DNA from: Ligustrum vulgare
Taxonomy: Eukaryota > Streptophyta > Magnoliopsida > Lamiales > Oleaceae
Direction: 5' to 3'
Assembly: GCA_963555705.1 (NCBI GenBank)
Contig: OY743172.1
Coordinates: forward strand, 23,435,446-23,499,445
Length of the DNA stretch: 64,000 nucleotides
Part shown: piece by piece, positions 32,271 through 45,500 of the stretch
How positions within the stretch are numbered: position 1 is the first letter of the stretch
Layout of the letters: each line of letters starts with the position of its first letter
The notes under the pieces: generated by a model
Database searches by the model: none
What the model was told of the DNA's origin: nothing
What the model saw: only the letters and a program-made list of their open reading frames with translations
Position numbers and translations under genes: made by a program

Positions 32271-32481
32271 TGTTGTAAAACAATAGATAATATTGAGAGA
32301 ATCAGAGAGAATTTCTTATTCTTCATATTTCATAATGAATATAGGCCCCTATTTATAGGAGGGGACAATGGCATAATCGTAATATTGGACAATGACATAA
32401 TCGTAATATATAAATTTTACAGGGACATAAGAGTAATTTTCTTTCACTACTTTTGCCTAACTTACCTAATTATTCCTAACA
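32271..32481 (-). repeat. Element 2 LTR (right copy, 5' LTR)
   Basis: 211 bp. Preceded by the same primer-site sequence as in element 1 and followed by the target duplication ATTTT at 32482-32486. Confidence 0.92.
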
Positions 32482-32486
32482 ATTTT

Positions 32487-32772
32487 CATCCCATCAATTT
32501 TGTTACCATTAATTAACTTATTTGTGTTCCAAAAAATAACATTATCACTATCAAGTAAAAAAGTAAAAAGAAAAAATTAAAAAAAATTAAAATATCTAAA
32601 ATAATTTACTTTATTAATGTCAATTAAACAACGAAATTTGAAAAAATTTCAACTTTTTGCACCTAAAAAATTAAACAAATCAAACACTCTCAATTAAATT
32701 TTCAGGAAAATAATTTCCTTAGAAAATATTTTCTTTCCACCCATTTTCCACTCTCGTAATCAAACACACCCT
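32487..32772. mobile_element. Right part of the Harbinger-like MITE split by element 2
   Basis: The stretch AAATATTTTCTTTCCACCCATTTTCCA through GTAATCAAACACACCC closely parallels the right end of the Harbinger element (about 24355-24401). This supports a derived MITE of the same family, into which element 2 inserted. Confidence 0.55.
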
Positions 32773-33506
32773 TTCAGATTAAGCCTCTATTTAGCAACTT
32801 ATTTTTGTTTATAAACAAGTAATTTGAAATTTTTGAAGTAAAATATATAGTTGAATAGTGATTTCAAATAATGTGCATGCTTAAAAAATTGTTTGGAAAA
32901 ATGTGAGGAAAAAACTTGTTTATAAACAAGTTATTCCAACACTTGCTAAGTATCTATAGATAAAAATGATATTTCATTAAATTATTAAGTTTCATCATAT
33001 ACGGACCAAAGTCTACGCAACTATGAATTCCACGACTTATAAATAAATAAGGAATTATTTACAAGAATTTTCATCTTTTAGTTTTATAATAATATATAAT
33101 TATAAGCCATGGAACTCATAAGTAGATATTCGGTCCAAATTTTTTGAAAAACTCCCTACTCTAAATAAAATAAAATAAACTATCAATAACCAAATATAAA
33201 TATTACTAATATAATTTACTTGTGTATTTAAATCACCCTCATGGCATCTTTAGTATATCCCTCTACATGAAAGACTCGTCAACAATGCTAAGTTCCCAGC
33301 AGTACAAGCCATCTATGAAGAGTCGAGTGAAATTGCAATACTCTATGCAGAAGACTCATACCTAAGAGATGAGGAAACTCAGGCTTTGGAGAAAATCCCT
33401 GTGAAAAAGATCGCATACCCGAACCTTCTCTCCCACTCCATCCCAAAAAGAGAAGTAAAATTTCTTGCAGGTCCAACTCCTCTTGACACTTGAGTAGAAC
33501 CTACTG
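32773..33506 (-). other. 3' flank and probable 3' UTR of the RhoGAP gene, with a fold-back element
   Basis: At 32782-32955 the inner word CTTGTTTATAAACAAG occurs near both ends of a possible 170-bp fold-back element. The part from about 33240 to 33506 is less AT-rich and is probably 3' UTR. No poly-A signal was assigned. Confidence 0.4.
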
Positions 33507-36500
33507 TCAATTCCATGCAGGAGATGATGATTTATAATCGAAATCTTGTGACATTGTCCCATATTTTAAGTCCAGATCGTTAAGTTGTTCCATCAACCGA
33601 GACCTTCTCTCCTTGAAAAAATCTAGACGCGTTGTCAATTCTACCAAAGTCGAGGATGCTGTTGAGGGATGATCGGGATAATCCAACACCTGCAGACATT
33701 GTAGCTTCTTAAGAGTTCAAAAACAACTCTACCACAGTTGCAATATGTCAGTAACTCGAGGCCATCAAATGCATTAGACCATTATGGAACTGCAAAGGAA
33801 AGACGTTAAGAGCAAATTTGGTTGTGCTTAAGAGAAATTTCTTCAAAAGCTCTGAGACTTGCTTCCTAGAAAAGTAAGTTTTTTTTGTCTGAAAATAAAG
33901 TAGCTTTAAAAATCATGTTTGACACAATAAGTAACTTAATAGTAAGTTCGATTTATATTTGATCCAGCCAATTATGCACCAATGTCGTTAAATTATCTAA
34001 TCCGAGCAAAATAGACGGAATATATATTATGGACTCTTTTCAACCAGGAAAATGCAAGCTAAAATCATCCACGAGGAATAATTAGCCAGCAAAAGGAACA
34101 ACACTCAATGCTATGCTTGTAGATCACCAATAAAGTCCCCGATGATAATGTAGGAAGTAGGAACCGCATATAAAACAAAATACTCAACTGAACACACACA
34201 CACACACACCCAGAATAAAAGATGGCATACTCAGGGACTCGATTGGCTAATCAATGTCAGACGATAAAAATAAATTACTATGAATAAACCCGTGTTTGGC
34301 TCATATTTATAAAACACTCAAGCCACCTTTAATCTACATATTTCGTGGAATATACAAGTACTACACACTAATCCACCACCCATCTCTATTTATTTATAAT
34401 TTAAATCGTTTATAAACACTTTCCAAACAAGTACTAAGTCAAGATCAGCAGCAGGTATATGTATGAGAGAAGATATTAGAATAAGTGAGACGTGATTTCA
34501 AAATACACTTGACATTTCAAATAATGATGGACTTAAAATAAACAAATCAAAGATAGGAAAGTCACCTCAGTCGTTGGTTTTCTGTCATGATTACTGGAAG
34601 ATAGCATAGTGTCAAAATCTTGCTGGAAATATTTCCTAAGCGAGATAGAGTATCAGTAAACTATGTGCAGTAGCTAACAAACAGTCGTTAACTGATGCTT
34701 TGCATGATGTTAGTTCAATATCTAAAGATCTTCTATGTTGATCACTCTCATTTCAATTAAATAAATAGAAAAAAACAAAAAAGCTAAAGGATTAACTCAA
34801 AAGCTTGCACAGATGTGAGTTTGATTACTTAGAGCATTGCCGAATATCACATAGCTCCTAGTTAGTGAAGCAGATTAGTCGAATAAGTTATCGCCACTCT
34901 TCTATGACCTCTTGAATTTCAAAGCCTAGATTTGACCTCATTGCTTAACTAGGACAAGATGAAAGCATGTGCAATGTGTATAGTTTTTTCTTTTGGTCCG
35001 TAGACATTTGACACAAGCTAAATGTGGTGCCATGTGTCCCAGTTTCGAATATGTAGAAAGCATAAAATGTAATGATTTCATAAAGATTGTTCGAAGAATA
35101 AACAAACAAATGAACTTATTTTGGCCACATGGAATTAGACTGTATATACAGAAAAGGAAATAATGAAGACGAAGTTCAGTTGAGGTTGGATGGAGTAATT
35201 ACTTCTACTCCCTTTTGATGATAATTTATGTACTGATTCTTGATGAACCTTTGGTTCATAATGAATCATATTGTGATAAGAATAGAAATCTTTTTATGGA
35301 TAGTGTTGCATGACAATAAGGAAATATTGGTGGAAATGCTACAAAAGTTTCCCAAACAAGCAGATCATCTTTTACTATGCACTGTGCCTTGATAAACTGG
35401 TAAATTAAGTTAAGATGTCTCAATCTGCAGCATATTTCTCATATTTTCTCTCGTATAGGCAGGATAAGATATCATTAAATGTCAAAAGGGAAAATATTGA
35501 GCCCACGAGATATTTTCATCCACCAGAAAACAGCATGCAGCCACGTAATTTTTGAAAACAGAAAGCGTGTTAAGATGATAAATCGTATTTCTGACTAACT
35601 CTTGTAAACTGTGATCTGCAGCATGTGGATAACGATTATGTATGTCAGTGAGAGATCCATAATGAAGAAGACGTTGCCGATTTAGCTGATGGTGAAGTTC
35701 AGCAACTTTCTGCTTCAATCTTGTTACATCTGCCTCAGCAAGAGCTATTTCCTCAAGCTCGGTCCTTGTCTTCTAAGTAAAATAAATATATCAGAAGTTC
35801 TTCAAAATTGTTGGAGAACTGAAGCATTTATATTGATACAAACCTTGGAACCCATTCCATGAAACCCAGAAAACTGTCCAGTAGACATGCTCAGGCCAAT
35901 TTCCAGTGCTGCCCGCAAATCTCTCTCAGCTTGCAACTGTTCTTGTAGTCTTGCAACCTATTAGAGAAGTAACATTAGTCATCATGGACATAATAGACTA
36001 ACATCACAGGAATGAGGAGAAACACAAGACCATAAGGACGTTTATAACGCCGCAAAAATGTTTTTCAACGACAAGTATCAAATGAGCTTAAAACAGATAC
36101 TCGTTTACTTTTAATTAAAATAATTGCTTTCCCCAAGATATGCAATAAAATAGAACATAAACCAAAATCATAACTCTAATTATAATATCAATGTATGTCT
36201 CAAATTAAAGGCAAATTGAGAAAATAGGGGAAGGTGGAAACGAGTGTGAATAGTACAAAGTCATAATTGTCTTTTGACACACTGTGTAGAAATATGATGA
36301 TGAAATATTCTTGTATTACTTGATAATGAAAGTGTTACAAAGCAAGGTATAAATAGAAAACCTAAAACACATAATTGCCTACTAGTCCCTACACTATTCT
36401 AAACAACAATCTTGGTCCTTACAATATTAATACAACATTTCAACACTCCCCCTCAAGTTGATGCATAGATAAACATCAACTTGAAAATAATGTAAACAAC

Positions 36501-39500
36501 AAACTTGAACAACAACTTCAAGTAAATAACAAAGTGCTCCCCCTTCTTCCAATTTCAATAGTCTTCTTGGACGATGCCATAACGAAGGATCAACTTGGAT
36601 ACATTAAAATCCACAACCCGTAAACAACGGAAAATCCTTACTCCGGACACAAAGGAAAGCCAACATAAAGAGACGTAAACCAGTCAAGAGGCGATCACCA
36701 GGTCGACCTAATAAAGGAACTGATTTTACGAATAAAAGACTAACAAAAAGACACCAAGAAAGATAGTGAAATTGAAAAGTTAGGGGCTGAATTGCACAAA
36801 ATGAAAGATCAGGGACTGAAATGCAAATTCTGAAAAATCAAGGACCAAAATGAAAATATTGAAAGTTCAGGACTGAAAATGAACTTCCAGAAAGTAGAGG
36901 AACTAAAACTGATAAAATAAAAAGATAATGGGCTGAATTGTGAATTTTGGAAGTTGAAGGGCTAAAATGTAATATTTGAAAAGTTGAAGGACCAATTTGC
37001 ACTTTTGAGAAGATTGAGGAGCTGGATAAAACTATTGGAAAATATAAGATTAAGATGTAAAAATAACTTGAAAACTATCATGTGATAGCCCAATAATGGT
37101 CCAAACCAAGACCAATAAATAACCCAATCTTTCCAATCCATAAAGGTCCATATGCAAGGCTCAAACCAAATAATCTAAGCCCATCTCCAATATAAATAAA
37201 GGGCCCAGATCTCCAAATACCAGCCCAATCTCAAATCTTAAAGCCCCAAATTCTCTTCAAATCATAACCAGCAAATAAGGCCCACATGCAAGGCCCAATC
37301 AACAAATAAAACCAAATAACCTCATTTATCTCCAAACCCTAACCCTAAATATTTCAGCCAGCCGCCATCGCCGGAGGTCCGGCGCCGCAATCGCCGGAGG
37401 TCGCAGCCATTGCCGGCGACCACCGCTGCCGCCGCCGGATTGCCGGAAATTTTTTTTTTTTTTTTTTTTTTTTTTCTTCCTCTCAACAAAAATACACCGC
37501 AGCCAGCTGCCGTCTTTCCTCCTGGCAACAGGCTGCTTATCTCTGCCCTCAGCTTCGAACCAGCAGCCTCGTCCAGCAGTAGAAACTCTCCTCCAGCTGA
37601 AGCCTCTGTTGTTCAGTTGCATCACCAGTAGCAATCCAGCTGTTGCACCAGCAGTCGTCTTAGGCAGCATCAAAATTAGTTCCACCAGCTTCAATTCATT
37701 CCTCAGCAGCACCAGACTCTGTTAACCAGCAACTTCAGTGAATAGGCTGCTGTCACAAGCCTTGCACCAGCACTTCCAACAGCATTGTTTCAGGCAGTAA
37801 ACCAACAATGGCAATAACAGAAATCAGTCTCTAAGCAAGCAGGTATTAGCAGGCAGCAGTGTCAACCGGTGATGTAAACCACCAGCTCCGGTAGTAGGCA
37901 GCCTGTCACCCTGCCTTGCCTTCCGGCTGTTTGGTTTTCTCTCCTATCTTTCTATCCCCTAGCAGTAAGAACTTGGCTGCTGTCACCAGCCTTCCGTCCC
38001 TAAGGTCCTCCCTGGATATCTCTCTTTTCTCTTTTCTGCTTCTCTTCTTCCTCGGCAACAGGGAAGAACAGTATACCGCTAGCAGAGAGCATTAAGTCCC
38101 GGATTAACAGACATTATAAAAGAGATTGGAGAAGAAGGAAGAAGAATATAACCAGTGAGGAATGAGGATTGACAAAAAATATAATAAAATAAAAAATAAC
38201 TTGGCCGGACGAGCGGCGGCGGCCACTCGCCGGAGAACGGAATTTCACCGGAAACCTAGGCCAAGATCGATACTCGCTTTGATACCATGTAGAAATATGA
38301 AGATGAAATATTCTTGTATTACTTGATAATGAAAGTGTTACAAAGCAAGGTATAAATAGAAAACCTAAAACACATAATTGCCTACTAGTCCCTACACTAT
38401 TCTAAACAACAATCTTGGTCCTTACAATATTAATACAACATTTCAACACACTGCATGCTCAAAAATAAATAAATAAATAATTAATTAATTAAAAAAAAAA
38501 AATTTAATATTTAAGGTTGTGACAGGTTATTCTTATTTCCTTAACTGTAGGAAAGGTCCGTACATTTAGGTCAAACCTCAAAACAGATAATTGTAATTGC
38601 TCGAGATTACAAATAGAAAAGGCCCACAAGCATGGAAATGTGGGTTATTCTTACATGCTAATTCACTCGAAAGGAAAAGAGAAACAAGACGTTGCCCCTT
38701 CATGCTCTGAACTATAGTCAATTCAATTTAATTTACCATCATTTTATTACGTCGTCTCATTATTGATCTTAACTGTCTATATAACTATCCTTCTTTCTCC
38801 TTATTTGCCTTTTCACCTTCACTTATTTGTTCTGTTTTCACTGGTAGAGAAAGAGATAAGTACGATAGAACTGGACCAACTAAAAAAAATTCAGTAACTC
38901 TATCACAGAAGAATATAGTAATGAGCTGGAGGCCCCTAGTGACCCGCCAAAGTATGCTCACAAAAGGATCAAACGAGAAGCAGACCTTGTTGTATTGCAA
39001 GAAGTGATTTACTTCACTGCCACGTGCTCCACTTTTACCAAAATACTACTTTTGTGGGTGAGTTGAATATAAAGTACATATTAATGAATCGAGGGTTGCA
39101 CCCAAGCCACCCATTGTATAGTTTCATTTATCAAAGATATATGGAACAATTTATAGCACTTCTGATCCCGCTAAATACAATTAAGACTGAACTTTCACTC
39201 CCAGTGGATACTGAGACTTCCTCCCCTCTCAACTGAAGTTGAAGGAATTTTGTAAATTATAACCAAATCCCAAGTTTTACCTTCATTTGAGAATCAAGGA
39301 CATTAATCTCCTATTCATCACTTATATTACCATTAAGAGTGATGGGTAAATGGTAGGGTGAAAATTACAAGATTGTCTATCCAAATGTGAGAGTATTCAC
39401 TTGTATAGGCAATGTCAGTGGTAGTCATGTTATCACTGATTGTTTTCGAGTTGGCACGGGTGCACATTTATTATCAGAACATGCAACCAGCAATTTAAGA

Positions 39501-42500
39501 AAGCACCTTTCTGGGAGAGTTCAGAGAAATCTGATAGGCCCCCAATCCAAAAGACTTATCACAGGCACAAGAAAGTAACGAGGGCAGGAGCGGAATTAAC
39601 GGAAGAAGAATAATTCTGTTAGGAGCAGTCCGTTGAAGAGCGCATGGGGAGGAAACAGCTATAAAAGGAAGGAAGCAGCACACATGAGGCGGGAAAGTTT
39701 TGGGGACTCAGTGAGGAGAGACAGGCCTCTCGAAAGCCAGCTTATCTGTTATTTCATTTCCATTTTTCTTGTAGTTCCATTTCTGAATTCTGTTTGTCTA
39801 TCACGTTCATTTCGATCCTAGTAATATAAATCAGTTCTCTATTATTGGTTTCTAATTCTGGGAGTATTGATATAGAATCTTCATTAACAAGTTGACAGGA
39901 GTTAGAATCTAACAAAATCTTATGATGTACTGATCAAGACCCAAAATCAAATCTTCACTATTTAGCAAAATCTAAAGCGTCATTGGGCAGAACTAGCAGC
40001 TACCCAGCATTAGAATACTCAATCATGTTAGGAGAAATAAAGCAGGTACAAATAAATGAATGAACACGTACATCTTGTTCAAGTGCCAATCGGAGCTCAT
40101 GCAAAGCTTGCCTCCTCCTCTCCAAGCTAGCTTGCAAAATTGCATTTCCTCTTTCCTAATATAGAACGAAAGCCAAATCCTATCAGCATAAAGAACTTCG
40201 GTCGTGGAGCCAGCAAAAAAACTTGCTGAAAATCATATATTACCTCTTTGGCAACTCTTTGACACAAGTCATCTTTTGCAACCTCTAATCTTTGAATAGA
40301 AAGCCTATTAAAAAAATAATAAATTAATAAATGCATTTTTAAGAATGAATACTGAAAGAAACAACCAAATAAGGCAACAGCCAATAGACAATAGTAGTTC
40401 TTGAACAGAGTTTTGTCAAAGGCCTGCTCTAAAAAGGGTAGGAAAGAAGTGGCCTGAAGACTAGTAGTAAGTAGTAAGCAGACACAAAAACATTTTGGTT
40501 GAAGTTAAAATTAAGCATGAGGATCTTCCAAGACAATTGCAGAAGTAGGTATTTATGCAATAATTCTTGAACTGAGTGATCCAAGACTACCAGCAGTAGA
40601 TTAAACTTTTTATGTCCAATAATCACAGAAACAAATGTCTTTATTTTTTTCTTTTAGCTAGCTGATATTCATCCATGAACAACATTTGTGAGTCTTCTAC
40701 ACGACCATGGAGTAATCTGACCTTCCACTTTCCCATTATAACAGCATGCATGCAAAGAGATTGCACATGGAAAAGTTCCATTACTAAAGACTTTACAACA
40801 TGAGTATAGAATAGACTAAATAATAAATAGTATACTACCAAAAATATATCAAGCTATTACACAGGTAAATACTGCTTTACCATCAAAAACAATCTCAAAC
40901 AGTGGTAAATCTTTGTGCATTCACAAATATCACTTATTACATATAGACAAATATCACTTATTACATATAGACTGTCTCAACTAAAGATTAAGTGAAATGG
41001 AAAAAGGCCAACAGGCAACAACAAACTTTCTTCTCGCAAAGAAAGTTAGTTCTGAAAGAGAAATGAGAAATATTCTCATGTAAACTAGATCTCCGTTTTA
41101 CTCCGGCAAAATGTGTAAGATATAAAATTGAAATGATTTTAATAGAGCAAGCACGTAGAAACACACCCACGTGCAAGTGTATGTAAGGAAAGCTTACTCT
41201 TCCTCTCCAGAAGAATCGACTGATTCCACTGATGGTGTTTTCCTGGCCTGGAGAAAGAAAACAATCAGTGTGTCAGATTCCAAACATACAAACTTAAGAA
41301 ACACACAAATCTTTGCAAATTAGAGAAATTTGTAAATTGGTTACTCGATGATTGTTTAAAGTCTTATTACTCAGTTCTCAAACAGACACGCCTGAAACAG
41401 AAATTTAAAAAATTAAGAAGGAAAGACTGGAGTTTCACCAGCGAACATTGTTATTTTCATGTAAAATCAGTTTTATATTCAATATCCCAGTCACCTGATC
41501 TCTTATTTCTGAAACCTATTACAATAGCTCGCAGACAAATTAATAGCATGATTAAAGTCAGTTGAACCACCTCTTCTAAAACCTTAAGTTGTTAGAGAAG
41601 GGTATTATTAAATTGTGTAACGGGCCTCCTTGCATGAAGATTGGGTTTACTTTTTGTTGAAGGCTTGACACATGCACATTTTTTTTATAAATGGGTGATG
41701 GCAAGATCCGGATGTAGGTAGGACTTTGCCAGCTCATATATAATGTTGAATCAACATATCTAAAATTTGTTAGTGAGGGTATATATTTCTTTTTTAAGAT
41801 TAAGTCTTCAACAAAGCCAAGATCATTAAAGTAGTGCAATCACCACTATCATTTGGCTCATCTAAGACACCGAAACACATTTAAAAGCATTTCACATTGT
41901 CAAAACTCAATAAACTCATATTAATCCTGTGGCTTAAGAATCCAACATATGGATTTTTGTATACGAAAACAAATGACCTTTCAAGGTCTGCCACAAAATG
42001 AAACAGGAATGCAAACCTCTCATAGAGATTGCTGGAATTTAAAGAAGTCATGCAGGGAGCCAAAGCGTGAACTGTGAACATGAAGAAGAATGCACTGAAC
42101 ACATCTTTGGCCATAAAGGGAACATGGTTCAAATGTATAGCAGATCGTAAAAGCTAATAACCACTTCACCTCTTATCTGGATTCACGCTCAGTTAATCCA
42201 AAACCAGAACAAGCAAAGATTGAATGATATTAATAGGATGTTACAGCTATGGGGTTTATTTGTTTCCTCATACTGTAGGTATCATTTGCTGCATGATTTG
42301 CAACAGTTTTAGTGGGATTAATGTGGTTATACTTATCCCTTGATGGTTAGAGGATTAATTTCCTGCTCTTTTTGATCGAATAATTCCCTCATGCCAATGA
42401 ATAAATTATTTGAAGATTAGGAAGAGGGGAGGCCTCACATATTTGCTTCCCCAGAAGGTTGATCTCTTGATATTGAGATTCGAATTTGTATGTTTGACCG

Positions 42501-45500
42501 TTGACTTCTTATCCAAAAATTCAGGCCTAGGAACAGAATGATGTAGCTCCTGATCCGCCATTGACGTAATTTCTTCCACACATTGCCAAGACTCATTATC
42601 ACGTACACCAGCAGAAGTTTCCATCAGGTTTTCATACGCCTTCTTCTGTTGGTCTAGTTGTTCGCTAACTGAAGCATTAGCATCTCCAAGAAATTTAGGA
42701 GTACAATTATCCCTAATAGATCCAATATCGGAATCGTAATTTCCATTTTCCTGTATTAAAAACCAAGCGCAACAGAACCTTGGTAAATAATAATTCTTAA
42801 AAGAATGTTTGAATCAGAGGGGTAACAGAAAATATCAGTAAATGAAAACTCTACATAACGTTTAGACATTATGGTTAGAGCATAGAAGCATTTATTTGCA
42901 ATTGTTATCCATGAGGAAGTTCATAAAATCGATTATGTTTAATATCTATGTCAAAATAGGAAGATATTGACTGGTGCCAATTTGGTCCAAAAATAAGGTC
43001 TTCGTCTGGCAAAATTGAGCTGATTTAAGGAAAAATATATATATTTATGATTACTCAACCATGTCCGTTTGTACTTAAGATCTAAATGTACCCAATAAAT
43101 CATTCTAAGTTCCACATATAACTACATCTTGCAGGCAAGAAGGCAGGAAAATATTATTAAAGATGTGAAACAAGGTCACCACACTGTCTTACAGGGACAA
43201 AATTAAGGACTATCAGCAGAACAGATTTGAATAAATGTAACCTTGGAAAGAAAATGTATAAATCATTCGTTAAGAGACAGAGAAATAAATCCTCTAAGGT
43301 TTGTGTTATATTGCCTGGTGCAGATTGGGTAAAAAGGTTTTTAAAATTCTGACAAAATATCTATATGCATTCACAAAGGACATAGAGAGGAGGAAAGAGG
43401 AGACAGAGCACAGGAGGAATTGAGGGAGGGAACCTTATGGTCATAAAGGTAACTGGCTGCAGAGCCACTACTCTCACTTAACTTCGCGCTGAGTATACGA
43501 TCATGGTCATCATGAACTTCAAGGTCAATTTCATGTTCAGCATCTGGATCACCATTGTCTTTCATATTATCATTATTTTCATTATCAGATGTATCTTCAG
43601 TCATGGTGTTGTCAATTTGAGAATCCACGGATATAGAGCATCTATACAGACTATCATCCTGAAATTTCAAGAAAATTTGTGAAGCAGTGCAACAGTAAAA
43701 CTAGTATGTCATAGACCTGCAAGTTTAAACCAATAGATGAGTAAAAACATGCAAAAAGGGCAACAAAGAACCATGTGCAAAACCACGACATCTTTCTCTT
43801 GGTATTTCATTTCTTTATAAGTAAAATTTGTTGTTGAGCAAAATTTAATAAGATAGAATTATCCACAATTGCATACATAACCCCTGTTTGAGACCCATTA
43901 TTTAAAACAATGTGTTAATAGTAAATTTTTGGAGAATGTGTAGTTAAAAAGTAGGGAATCTTTTGGAGATTATGTGTAGATTATTTTATTGGTAGAATGT
44001 GTGGTTGAAAATGAATTTTTGAAAAAAAAAAAAAAAATTTGAGGTTTTGAATAATGGGTATCAAAAACATGGGCTATATTGCAAGTAAAATTTAAAGATG
44101 GCATACAAAAAAATCTTACTACTAAAGGCAAAAAAAAAAAAAAAACACTGAGGTGCAAAATGGAAGGATTAAATACATGTTACTTGTCTCAGTGTTATAA
44201 TATTTTGCAAGAGGCTTTATTGGCGATTAAATACATGTTACTTGTCTCGGTGGTAAAATATTTTGCAAGACACTTCATTTGGCTTACTACACATAGATGT
44301 GCACTTCCCAAAAAGAAGCTTCTGAGTTGCCTTCATCTTTCAACTTTCATTTGAGCTATAAGTTGTGAGGCAATTATAAATGCAGAAGTTACATAAGTAT
44401 ATACAGTATACACACTGCCACTGAAAGGAGAGTAGGGCGGTTGGAGAATAAACCTTTAGCTAACATGATTAACAAAAACATAAGGAAAACCAAAACCAAA
44501 ACCAAAAAAAGTTTAACTTACACTAAAAATATTCTCATACTCTTCCAGCAGTGTTGTAATAATTGCTTGGGCATTATTAGCAGCAATGGCAGCAGCAATA
44601 AGCTGAGCAGAATTATCACCATTGATATCTTCTAATTCACATTCACCAGCTACAAGAGGGCGCAACAGCAATGGTGCCATACAAGCAGCAACAGCTGATG
44701 GAGTCATCCGATTCTTAGAAGCGTGTGATGAAATTGTATACATCATTTTGAGAACCCTAAAAATGATAACCAGAAAAAAAATAAGGTGGAAAATTAAAAA
44801 AAAAAATACCAATGCTTATGTAAATAGAGTCTTGAAGTATTGCAAAAGAAATTATTCAGTGTTCCTGCAAGATTATGGAGTAAACACCGATGCACAACAC
44901 ACATATAACAACTAATGTTAACAGTGGATTGATGTCACTTTCCAGCGATTATGGTCAAGTTATTTCTATTGTGCATAAACATATAAAGAATTCATAAATG
45001 ATACTGACAAAGCAGAAGCAAGAAAGACTCGTTCATTTGGCAGTAATGATTTGAGAGAATATAACGTCAACAAAAATTCTAATTCTGTAAGGTCAGATAA
45101 TCTCAAGAAAACCCCAAAACCTAAATCACAACATTAACTGTGACATTTTGATCCAGCCAATTCTACTGATGCTGTTTATACTTTAGAATTCTCTTTCTTT
45201 TGCTATCATGTCTAGTAAGCCCACATATTACTATTATTTATTTCGATGAAAGGAAAGTGCACATCTTGACAAGAGATTTAATCATCAAATAGACCATTTC
45301 TTGCACAATACTATTTAAGTGACAGGAACCTAATTCTAAATACATGGTGGCATCTGAACTAGAGAGGATTAAAGGGTTGAGATTTTAGGGTTTCTCAGTG
45401 TACATGTACTAAGCAACAAGGGAGATTTTCTCGAAGGCATCGCTCATCAAATACTATAATTGTTCTTTCCATTCTCCTTTTATTCTTTGATCCCTATTGA

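Larger units (their letters stand above)
26227..32481 (-). mobile_element. Non-autonomous LTR element 2 carrying LOG cargo (6.3 kb, older copy)
   Basis: It has 211-bp LTRs at 26227-26437 and 32271-32481 with 5 differences by my alignment. The target duplication is ATTTT (26222-26226 and 32482-32486). A polypurine tract and primer-site region give the same minus orientation as element 1. The order of interior blocks is the same as in element 1: five 65-bp units, hairpin arrays, Cys-cluster ORF, LOG, GC-rich block, primer site. Most blocks are closely similar, but the LTRs differ in sequence between the two elements. Both cargo ORFs are broken. No gag-pol. Confidence 0.92.
36285..38448 (-). mobile_element. 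Non-autonomous LTR element (TRIM/LARD-like), 2.2 kb, in intron 17 of the RhoGAP gene
   Basis: It has 161-bp LTRs (36285-36445 and 38288-38448) with a single difference. The 5-bp target duplication is CACTG (36280-36284 and 38449-38453). On the minus strand a primer site TGGTATCAAAGC (iMet-like, one mismatch) ends at 38287, and a purine tract (TTGAGGGGGAG) abuts the other LTR at 36446. The interior has no gag-pol. It contains the GGGACT minisatellite, a GC-rich CCGCCGG block and a poly-T run. It lies in the same orientation as the host gene, so its LTR signals could act on the host transcript. Confidence 0.93.

Noticed and set aside
37326..37712. 128-codon minus-strand frame and overlapping frames in the TRIM
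   Set aside because: Gly/Arg/Lys low-complexity translation of the CGCCGG block and the poly-T run; no domain.
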